Assembly (NCBI GenBank): GCA_030150585.1
Contig: JASLFM010000524.1
Coordinates: 1 to 9,403 of the forward strand
Origin: Acidovorax sp.
Lineage (GTDB): Bacteria > Pseudomonadota > Gammaproteobacteria > Burkholderiales > Burkholderiaceae_C
Reading direction: 5' to 3'
Length of the DNA stretch: 9,403 bases
Positions 1 to 5,838 of the stretch are shown here, piece after piece (positions within the stretch are counted from its first letter, which is position 1; each line of letters opens with the position of its first letter). Both the position numbers and the translations under genes were made by a program. A model generated the notes under the pieces. That model searched no databases, was not told where the DNA came from, and worked only from the letters and a program-made list of their open reading frames with translations.

Positions 1-51
1 GCGCCATGAGAAAATCGCGGGTTACTTCAAACTACCCATCACGAGAACACC

Positions 52-1156
52 ATGGACGCAGAACGCATCAACCTCATCGGCACCACACTCGACGACCTGG
101 CTCAGCGCACGCAAGAGCTACGGAGGTATCTTTGACTACGATGCCAAATTCGAACGCCTGCGCACGGTAAACGCGTCGCTGGAAGACCCGAACGTCTGGA
201 ACGACCCCAAGAAGGCCCAGGAGCTGGGCAAGGAGAAGAAGTCGCTCGACGCGGTGGTGCTCACACTGCAGAAGCTGACCACCGAACTGGCCGACAACGC
301 CGAGCTCTATGAGATGAGCAAGGAAGAAGGCGACGAGGCGGGCCTCATGACCATCGAGGCCGAGGCCGCCAAGCTGCGACCGCTGATCGAGGAGCTGGAA
401 TTCCGCCGCATGTTCAGCAACGAGGCTGACCCGCTCAACTGCTTCGTGGACATCCAGGCCGGCGCGGGCGGCACCGAGGCCTGCGACTGGGCCAGCATGC
501 TGCTGCGCCAGTACCTCAAGTACGCCGAGCGCAAGGGCTTCAAGACCACGGTGGAAGACGAAACCGCGGGCGACGTGGCGGGCATCAAGAGCGCCACGAT
601 CAAGATCGAGGGCGAGTACGCCTACGGCCTGCTGCGCACCGAGACCGGGGTGCACCGCCTGGTGCGCAAGAGCCCGTTCGACTCTTCGGGCGGGCGCCAC
701 ACCTCGTTCGCGTCCATCTTCGTGTACCCCGAGATCGACGACTCCATCGAGATCAACATCAACCCCGCCGACGTGCGCACCGACACCTACCGCGCATCGG
801 GCGCGGGCGGCCAGCACATCAACAAGACCGACTCGGCCGTGCGCCTCACGCACATCCCCACGGGCATCGTGGTGCAGTGCCAGGATGGCCGCAGCCAACA
901 CAGCAACCGCGACGTGGCGTGGCAGCGCCTGCGCTCGCGCCTGTACGACTTCGAGATGCGCAAGCGCATGGAAGAGCAGCAAAAGCTCGAAGACACCAAG
1001 ACCGACGTGGGCTGGGGCCACCAGATCCGTTCCTACGTGCTGGACAACAGCCGCATCAAGGACCTGCGCACCAACGTCGAAGTCTCCGCCACGCAGAAGG
1101 TGCTGGACGGCGATCTCGACGTGTTCATCGAAGCCTCCCTCAAGCAGGGCGTTTAA
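52..1156 (+). CDS. prfB: Peptide chain release factor 2 (RF2), expressed by programmed +1 frameshift
   Basis: RF2 acts in the cytoplasm. It recognises UGA and UAA in the ribosomal A site and triggers hydrolysis of peptidyl-tRNA. The reading frame is joined: ATG at 52 runs 27 codons to CTT (130-132), then an in-frame TGA (133-135) is bypassed by a +1 shift, and translation continues from GAC at 134 to TAA at 1154-1156. The product is 367 aa, close to the 365 aa of E. coli RF2. Diagnostic motifs are the SPF 'peptide anticodon' at residues 207-209 and the catalytic GGQ at 252-254, inside RASGAGGQH. The residue corresponding to E. coli position 246 is Ala, the common form, not the Thr of K-12. 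The C-terminal part (IRSYVLDNSRIKDLRTNVE) is typical RF2. Only a weak purine run (ACGAGAA) precedes the ATG. A TGA at 7-9 could end an upstream gene, but too little is visible to say. pepN follows after 14 bp. Confidence 0.97.
121..136 (+). promoter_or_regulatory. RF2 programmed +1 frameshift signal
   Basis: The sequence reads CGGAGG-TAT-CTT-TGA-C. It contains the three known parts of the prfB recoding site: an internal Shine-Dalgarno-like hexamer (CGGAGG, 121-126) placed 3 nt before the shift codon, the slippery CTT (130-132), and a TGA stop in the weak context TGAC (133-136). When RF2 is scarce the ribosome pauses at TGA and peptidyl-tRNA-Leu slips forward by one base into the downstream frame, giving negative autoregulation of RF2. 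E. coli has AGGGGG instead of CGGAGG, with the same spacing. The 3'-frame product would lack its first 27 residues without the shift. Function is inferred from exact correspondence with the established E. coli site. Confidence 0.96.
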
Positions 1157-1170
1157 GAAAGACCACAGCC

Positions 1171-3843
1171 ATGATGCGAGAAGGACAAGCCCAGGCCATC
1201 CACCGCGCCGACTACGCCCCGCCGGCGTTCTGGATCGACACGGTGGACCTCACGTTCGACCTGGACCCTGCGAAGACCCGCGTGCTCAACAAGATGCGCC
1301 TGCGCCGCAACCCCGACGTGGCGGCCCAGCCGCTGCGCCTGGATGGCGAGGAGCTGAACCTGGCGCGCGTGATGGTCAACGGCGGCGGCACATCGTTCAA
1401 GATGGAAGGCGGCCAGCTCGTACTGGAGAACCTGCCCGAGGGCACCGAGCCCTTCGAACTTGAAATTTTCACCACCTGCGCGCCCGCCAAGAACACCCAG
1501 CTCATGGGCCTGTACGTGAGCCAGGGCACGTTCTTCACGCAGTGCGAAGCCGAGGGCTTTCGCCGCATCACCTACTTCCTGGACCGGCCCGACGTGATGG
1601 CGAGCTACACCGTCACGCTGCGCGCCAGCAAGGCCGACTACCCGGTGCTGCTCTCCAACGGCAACCTGGTTGACCAGGGCGATCTGCCCGAAGGCCGCCA
1701 TTTCGCCCAATGGGTCGATCCGCACAAGAAGCCCTGCTACCTGTTCGCGCTGGTCGCGGGCAAGCTCGTGGCCCGCGAGCAGCGCATCCGCGCGCGCAGC
1801 GGCCGCGACCATCTGCTGCAGGTCTACGTGCGCCCAGGCGACCTGGAAAAGACCGAGCACGCGATGAACTCGCTCATGGCCAGCGTGGCCTGGGACGAGG
1901 CGCGCTTCGGCCTCTCGCTCGACCTGGAGCGCTTCATGATCGTCGCGACCAGCGACTTCAACATGGGCGCGATGGAGAACAAGGGCCTCAACATCTTCAA
2001 CACCAAGTACGTGCTGGCGAGCCAGTCCACCGCGACCGACGTGGACTACGCCAACATCGAAAGCGTGGTGGGCCACGAGTATTTCCACAACTGGACGGGC
2101 AACCGCGTGACCTGCCGCGACTGGTTCCAGCTCTCGCTCAAGGAAGGCCTCACGGTCTTCCGCGACCAGGAGTTCAGCCAGGACCTGGCAGGCAGCCCCT
2201 CGGCCCGCGCCGTCAAGCGCATCGAGGATGTGCGCGTGCTGCGCACCGCCCAGTTCCCCGAGGACGCGGGCCCCATGGCCCACCCCGTGCGGCCCGACAG
2301 CTACATCGAGATCAACAACTTCTACACCGTCACGATCTACGAGAAGGGTGCGGAGGTTGTGCGCATGATGCAAACGCTCGTGGGGCGCGAGGGCTTCGCG
2401 AAGGGCATGAAGCTCTACTTCGAGCGCCATGACGGCCAGGCCGTGACCTGTGACGACTTCGCCCAATCCATTGCCGACGCCAACCCGGGCAGCGACCTCG
2501 CCCGCCTGCTACCCCAGTTCAAGCGCTGGTACAGCCAGGCCGGCACGCCGCGCGTGCAGGCCAGCGGCCAGTACGACGCCGCCGCGCGCAGCTACACGCT
2601 TACACTGTCGCAAAGCTGCCCGCCCACGCCGGGCCAGTCCGACAAGCAACCCTTCGTCATCCCCATCACGCTGGGGCTGCTGGCCGCCAGCGGCGAGGCG
2701 ATTCCCGGAACGGCACGCACCGTCGTGCTGAGCGATGCCACGCAGACGATCACCTTCGACAACGTGGACGCGGCACCCGTGCCCTCGCTGCTGCGCAACT
2801 TCAGCGCCCCCGTGGTGCTGGAGTATGGCTACAGCGATGACGCCCTGCTGACTCTGCTCGCGCACGACAGCGACGCCTTCAACCGCTGGGAGGCAGGCCA
2901 GCGCCTGGCCCTGCGCATTGCTATCAATGCGATAGCTGGTGGCGCAGACCTGGTGGGCGCTACAGGCCAAAACCTCTTGCCCCCCGCCTTCGTGCAGGCC
3001 ATGCGCGACGTGCTGCGCCACCCAACGCTCGATGCAGCGTTCAAGGAACTGGTGCTCACCCTGCCCTCCGAGACCTACATCGCCGAGCAGCTCGACGTGG
3101 TCGATCCGCAGCGTGTGCACGCCGTGCGCGAAGCCATGCGCGAGCAGCTCGCGCTTGCGCTGGAGCACGACTGGCAGTGGGCCTGGGAAGAGCACCAGAA
3201 CTGCGGCGGCTACCGGCCCGACCCCGCCTCCAGCGGCCGCCGTGCGCTCGCAGGCCTGGCCCTGGCCATGCTGTGCCTGGCCGCACGCCACACGGGCGAT
3301 ACCGTATGGCCCGGCAAGACCTACCAGCGCTTCAAGGACGCGGGCAACATGACCGACCGCTTCAACGCCCTGGGCGCGCTGGTCGGCAGCGGCCACCCGC
3401 TCGCCCAGCAGGCGCTCGCGCGATTCCATGCGCTCTTCAAGGACGAAGCCCTGGTGCTTGACAAGTGGTTCGCACTGCAGGCAGGCGCTCCCGACCGCGG
3501 CGGCAACGTGCTGCCCGCCGTGCGCCAGCTCATGCAGCACCCGGACTTCAACCTCAAGAACCCCAACCGCGCGCGCAGCGTGATCTTCAGCTACTGCAGC
3601 GCCAACCCCGGGGCCTTCCACCGCGCCGATGCGGCGGGCTACGTGTTCTGGAGCGAGCGCGTGCTCGAGCTCGACGCGATCAACCCGCAGGTGGCAGCAC
3701 GCCTGGCGCGCGCGCTCGACCGCTGGAAAAAGCTCGCCGAGCCCTACCGCACGGCAGCGCGCGAAGCCATCGCCCGCGTGGCCGCCAAGGCCGAACTCTC
3801 CAACGACGTGCGCGAGGTCGTCACGCGCGCACTGGCCGACTGA
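1171..3843 (+). CDS. pepN: Aminopeptidase N (M1 family zinc metallopeptidase)
   Basis: This is a cytoplasmic aminopeptidase with broad N-terminal specificity that takes part in peptide turnover. The product is 890 aa (E. coli PepN is 870 aa). The N-terminal beta domain (YAPPAFWIDTVDLTFDLD) leads into the catalytic domain with GAMEN at residues 266-270 for N-terminus recognition. The zinc motif is HEYFH at 302-306 (ligands H302 and H306, catalytic E303), with the third ligand E325 in LKEGLTVFRDQEF. Y390 in YEKGAEV matches catalytic Y381 of E. coli. Compared with E. coli as I recall it, about four residues (within AGSPSA, near 340-345) are added between E325 and Y390. The frame is open upstream into prfB, but the protein similarity begins at ATG 1171 (ATG 1174 is also possible), so the long 5' extension is not real. 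The RBS is poor, so translation may be coupled to prfB. A repeat-like segment lies within codons 583-601. Confidence 0.96.
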   Translation: MMREGQAQAIHRADYAPPAFWIDTVDLTFDLDPAKTRVLNKMRLRRNPDVAAQPLRLDGEELNLARVMVNGGGTSFKMEGGQLVLENLPEGTEPFELEIFTTCAPAKNTQLMGLYVSQGTFFTQCEAEGFRRITYFLDRPDVMASYTVTLRASKADYPVLLSNGNLVDQGDLPEGRHFAQWVDPHKKPCYLFALVAGKLVAREQRIRARSGRDHLLQVYVRPGDLEKTEHAMNSLMASVAWDEARFGLSLDLERFMIVATSDFNMGAMENKGLNIFNTKYVLASQSTATDVDYANIESVVGHEYFHNWTGNRVTCRDWFQLSLKEGLTVFRDQEFSQDLAGSPSARAVKRIEDVRVLRTAQFPEDAGPMAHPVRPDSYIEINNFYTVTIYEKGAEVVRMMQTLVGREGFAKGMKLYFERHDGQAVTCDDFAQSIADANPGSDLARLLPQFKRWYSQAGTPRVQASGQYDAAARSYTLTLSQSCPPTPGQSDKQPFVIPITLGLLAASGEAIPGTARTVVLSDATQTITFDNVDAAPVPSLLRNFSAPVVLEYGYSDDALLTLLAHDSDAFNRWEAGQRLALRIAINAIAGGADLVGATGQNLLPPAFVQAMRDVLRHPTLDAAFKELVLTLPSETYIAEQLDVVDPQRVHAVREAMREQLALALEHDWQWAWEEHQNCGGYRPDPASSGRRALAGLALAMLCLAARHTGDTVWPGKTYQRFKDAGNMTDRFNALGALVGSGHPLAQQALARFHALFKDEALVLDKWFALQAGAPDRGGNVLPAVRQLMQHPDFNLKNPNRARSVIFSYCSANPGAFHRADAAGYVFWSERVLELDAINPQVAARLARALDRWKKLAEPYRTAAREAIARVAAKAELSNDVREVVTRALAD
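2917..2972 (+). repeat. Degenerate Comamonadaceae-type palindromic repeat embedded in pepN
   Basis: Within the GC-rich pepN gene lies an AT-richer 56-bp patch. It has a perfect 6-bp inverted repeat, GCTATC (2920-2925) and GATAGC (2931-2936), around the loop AATGC. Two GCGC arms follow (2942-2945 and 2957-2960), and the patch ends with GGCGCTACAGGCCAAAA. From memory, this order (ATTGCTAT, then ATAGCTG, then an AGCGC/GCGCT pair, then AGGCCAAAA) matches a dispersed intergenic repeat common in Acidovorax, Rhodoferax and relatives. The reading frame passes through it without a stop and encodes residues 583-601 (IAINAIAGGADLVGATGQN). In E. coli PepN this is a variable linker between helices. No second copy is present in this window. 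Confidence 0.55.
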
Positions 3844-3857
3844 ATCGGCCGACTGAA
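3834..3857 (+). repeat. Short tandem duplication across the pepN stop codon
   Basis: GGCCGACTGAA occurs twice, at 3834-3844 and 3847-3857, separated by TC (period 13 bp). The first copy contains the last codons and TGA stop of pepN, and the second lies in the pepN-fbp gap. It looks like a replication-slippage duplication that lengthened the spacer without affecting either protein. The second TGA is out of frame with the first. Confidence 0.8.
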
Positions 3858-3873
3858 CAAGGAACGAACCGCC

Positions 3874-4881
3874 ATGGCAAAAACCATCAGCCTGACCCGC
3901 TACCTCGTCGAGCAGCAGCGCGTCGACGGCCTCATCCCCTCCCAACTGCGCCTGTTGCTCGAAGTCGTGGCCCGCGCCTGCAAGAGCATCAGCCAATCCG
4001 TCAACAAGGGCGCGCTCGGCGGCGTGCTCGGCACAGCGGGTAGCGAAAACGTGCAGGGCGAGGTGCAGAAGAAGCTCGACATCATCGCCAACGAAGTGCT
4101 CATCGAAGCCAACGAATGGGGCGGCCACCTCGCGGCCATGGCCTCCGAGGAAATGGACGGCATCTACCTCGTGCCCAACCGCTACCCGCAGGGCGAATAC
4201 CAGCTGCTGTTCGATCCGCTCGACGGCTCGTCCAACATCGACGTGAACGTGAGCATCGGCACCATCTTCAGCGTGCTCAAGAAGCCCGAAGGCCACCCTG
4301 GCGTGACCGAGGACGACTTCCTGCAGCCCGGCACCAAGCAGGTCGCCGCGGGCTACTGCATCTACGGCCCGCAAACCACGCTGGTGCTCACCGTGGGTGA
4401 CGGCGTGGCCATGTTCACGCTGGACCGCGAGCAGGGCTCGTTCGTGCTCATCCAGGAGAACGTGCGCATCCCCGAGGACACCAAGGAATTCGCGATCAAC
4501 ATGAGCAACATGCGCCACTGGGACGCCCCCGTGAAGCGCTACATCGACGAATGCCTGGCCGGCACCGAGGGCCCGCGCGGCAAGGACTTCAACATGCGCT
4601 GGATCGCCAGCATGGTGGCCGACGTGCACCGCATCATGACGCGCGGTGGCATCTTCATGTACCCCTGGGACAAGCGCGAACCCCACAAACCCGGCAAGCT
4701 GCGCCTGATGTACGAAGCCAACCCCATGGGCTGGCTCGTCGAGCAGGCCGGCGGCGCGGCCACGAACGGCAAGCAGCGCATCCTCGACATCCAGCCCACG
4801 CAATTGCACGAACGCGTGAGCGTGATCCTCGGATCAAAAAATGAGGTGGAGCGTGTAACCAGCTACCATTCCGGTATATAA
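3874..4881 (+). CDS. fbp: Fructose-1,6-bisphosphatase, class I
   Basis: This cytoplasmic enzyme hydrolyses fructose 1,6-bisphosphate to fructose 6-phosphate and phosphate. The step is needed for gluconeogenesis, and for the Calvin cycle where that is present. The product is 335 aa, normal for bacterial class I enzymes. The metal and substrate core DPLDGSSNID lies at residues 114-123 (D114 and D117 as expected metal ligands), preceded by the acidic SEEMD (91-95). The C-terminal metal-ligand glutamate is probably E281 in MYEANPMGWLVEQAGG. KREPHKPGKLRLMYEANP is typical of the family. The ATG at 3874 is preceded by AAGGA at 3859-3863, 10 nt away. The gene follows pepN by 30 bp and probably shares its transcript. 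Its last codons overlap the promoter of the downstream tRNA gene. The last residues (YHSGI) are not a part of the family with known function. Confidence 0.97.
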   Translation: MAKTISLTRYLVEQQRVDGLIPSQLRLLLEVVARACKSISQSVNKGALGGVLGTAGSENVQGEVQKKLDIIANEVLIEANEWGGHLAAMASEEMDGIYLVPNRYPQGEYQLLFDPLDGSSNIDVNVSIGTIFSVLKKPEGHPGVTEDDFLQPGTKQVAAGYCIYGPQTTLVLTVGDGVAMFTLDREQGSFVLIQENVRIPEDTKEFAINMSNMRHWDAPVKRYIDECLAGTEGPRGKDFNMRWIASMVADVHRIMTRGGIFMYPWDKREPHKPGKLRLMYEANPMGWLVEQAGGAATNGKQRILDIQPTQLHERVSVILGSKNEVERVTSYHSGI

Positions 4882-4882
4882 T
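4853..4882 (+). promoter_or_regulatory. Predicted sigma70 promoter for tRNA-Thr, overlapping the 3' end of fbp
   Basis: A perfect TATAAT (4877-4882) overlaps the TAA stop codon of fbp. It lies 10 nt before the first base of the tRNA, so transcription would begin within a few bases of the mature 5' end. The -35 region is poor: GTGTAA at 4853-4858 matches TTGACA at three positions with an 18-bp spacer. This gives the tRNA its own promoter in addition to any read-through from pepN-fbp. Prediction by motif only. Confidence 0.6.
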
Positions 4883-4892
4883 TCAAGTCTTC

Positions 4893-4968
4893 GCCGGTGT
4901 AGCTCAGTCGGTAGAGCAGCTCATTCGTAATGAGAAGGTCGGGTGTTCGATTCATCTCTCCGGCACCA
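4893..4968 (+). tRNA. tRNA-Thr (anticodon CGT), reads ACG
   Basis: A complete 76-nt cloverleaf with encoded CCA. The acceptor strands are 4893-4899 and 4958-4964, with discriminator A4965 and CCA at 4966-4968. The D stem is GCTC/GAGC (4902-4905, 4914-4917) with loop AGTCGGTA. The anticodon loop TTCGTAA (4924-4930) places CGT at 4926-4928. The T arm is GGGTG-TTCGATT-CATCT (4941-4957). Two non-Watson-Crick features are visible: a U6.U67 mismatch in the acceptor stem and two G.U pairs in the T stem. G27.A43 in the anticodon stem is also seen in the E. coli Thr(CGT) tRNA as I recall it. Anticodon CGT and the overall sequence identify threonine. Confidence 0.97.
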
Positions 4969-4971
4969 GAT

Positions 4972-5012
4972 AAAAACCCCTGATTCGCAAGAATCAGGGG
5001 TTTTTCTTTTTC
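4972..5012 (+). terminator. Strong rho-independent terminator, probably bidirectional
   Basis: A perfect 15-bp stem (4972-4986 pairs with 4991-5005) is closed by a GCAA tetraloop of GNRA type (4987-4990). The AAAAA and TTTTT ends are part of the stem, and a further CTTTTT follows. It begins 4 nt after the tRNA CCA and ends the prfB-to-tRNA block. It also lies just past the end of the convergent tetR gene (stop at 5029), and the symmetric A/T tracts would let it stop transcription from that side too. Confidence 0.93.
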
Positions 5013-5028
5013 CATCTGTCCAAGTGCA

Positions 5029-5688
5029 TCAAGCCCGCGGTTGCGCGGGCCCCAGGCTCCGGAGGGCCAGCTCGGCGAATGCTTCCGCGATGACCTCGCC
5101 GTCCACGGGACCTTTGTCGGAAAACCAGCGGTTGATGTTGTTGATGGCGCCCATGAAGAAGAACACTGCCAGCTTGGGATCGCAGGGCGCGATGTCGCCA
5201 CGCTCCAGGGCCTGGGCCACCAGCGCCCGCAAATCGCCGTCGATCACCCTGCGCCTGCGCTGGATCAGCGCGTTGTGCTCCGGCGTCATGGAGTAGTACT
5301 CGGTCAACATCACGCAGGTGCCCAGCTCGCTGGTCATCTTTCGGATGTAGAGAGACACAAAGGCCCGCAATACCGCCAGTGGCGCCGCGTGCAACCGCCG
5401 CGCTTCGGCCAGCGCGTCCTCGGCCATGTCTACGGCCATGCGGTGGCACTCATAGAGGATTTCGTGCTTGTTCTGCACGTAGCGGTACAGCGCCGGCTTG
5501 GTGACCGAGAGCGCCGCGGCGATGTCGTCCAGCGTGGTGTTGTGAAAACCCTTGTCGCTGAAGACGCGGCCCGCAGCCAGGATCAGCGCACGCTTGCGAA
5601 GCTCGCGCGGATCGGGTGAACCCGCGAGCGCGTTGTTCCACCGTGCAGATGCAGATGACGGGGCCTTGGATCGAGAAGCAGGTTTCAT
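5029..5688 (-). CDS. TetR/AcrR-family transcriptional repressor
   Basis: A 219-aa dimeric DNA-binding regulator. The N-terminal TetR helix-turn-helix spans about residues 33-79 (RALILAAGRVFSDKGFHNTT, then LDDIAAALSVTKPALYRYV and the conserved NKHEILYE). The recognition helix is around 61-71. The C-terminal ligand-binding half ends in AINNINRWF and AEAFAELALRSLG. This resembles the KstR2/FadR-like TetR subgroup whose known members often bind acyl-CoA esters; that assignment is from memory. An N-terminal tail of about 30 residues, rich in Ser, Ala and basic residues, precedes the HTH. No other ATG or GTG start lies between it and the HTH, and no Shine-Dalgarno sequence is visible before the ATG. 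It is divergent from the binding-protein gene 150 bp away, so it probably represses that transcription unit and possibly itself. The inducer is unknown. Confidence 0.92.
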   Translation of the reverse strand: MKPASRSKAPSSASARWNNALAGSPDPRELRKRALILAAGRVFSDKGFHNTTLDDIAAALSVTKPALYRYVQNKHEILYECHRMAVDMAEDALAEARRLHAAPLAVLRAFVSLYIRKMTSELGTCVMLTEYYSMTPEHNALIQRRRRVIDGDLRALVAQALERGDIAPCDPKLAVFFFMGAINNINRWFSDKGPVDGEVIAEAFAELALRSLGPAQPRA

Positions 5689-5732
5689 GGGCGGGGAATC
5701 CCGGATATGTCGCGTATGGGTCAGTTTATGGC

Positions 5733-5761
5733 TTGACCGCCTAAGGTCGGGGTTTTAGCAT
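5733..5761 (+). promoter_or_regulatory. Predicted sigma70 promoter for the catabolic gene cluster
   Basis: In the 150-bp gap between the divergent tetR and the binding-protein gene, TTGACC (5733-5738, 5/6 match to the -35 box) is followed after exactly 17 bp by TAGCAT (5756-5761, 4/6 match to the -10 box). Transcription would start near 5768, giving a leader of about 70 nt. A short inverted repeat, GACC-GCCTAA-GGTC (5735-5748), overlaps the -35 box. No equally good promoter was seen for tetR on the other strand. Motif-based prediction only. Confidence 0.5.
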
Positions 5762-5769
5762 TCGCCAGA

Positions 5770-5787
5770 AGTTACCAAAGAGTAACT
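5770..5787. promoter_or_regulatory. Candidate TetR operator palindrome
   Basis: A perfect 6-bp inverted repeat, AGTTAC and GTAACT, is separated by CAAAGA (18 bp in all). It begins just after the predicted start of the binding-protein transcript. A related half-site, ATTACC, follows at 5792-5797. Size, symmetry and position suit a TetR dimer that blocks transcription. The assignment to the adjacent regulator is inferred from position, not from a known motif. Confidence 0.45.
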
Positions 5788-5838
5788 CAAAATTACCTCA
5801 TAGAAATTCCCTGTGTACGGAATCACTGGAGACAACCC

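Noticed and set aside
1..51. Possible end of an upstream gene (TGA at 7-9)
   Set aside because: Only two codons would be visible, so nothing can be assigned.
877..1170. Upstream extension of the pepN reading frame into prfB
   Set aside because: The extension overlaps the conserved GGQ-proximal and C-terminal half of RF2 in another frame, and its amino acids resemble no aminopeptidase. Similarity begins at ATG 1171.
1153..2466. A 437-codon minus-strand open frame opposite pepN
   Set aside because: It is a shadow of the pepN codon pattern, with no motif, plausible start context or family resemblance.
2509..4809. A very long open frame on the minus strand (766 codons) opposite pepN and fbp
   Set aside because: It is antisense to two proteins with clear catalytic motifs. 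Its composition (rich in Ala, His, Val, Gly, Leu) is the usual mirror of GC-rich codon bias, and it shows no recognisable domain.
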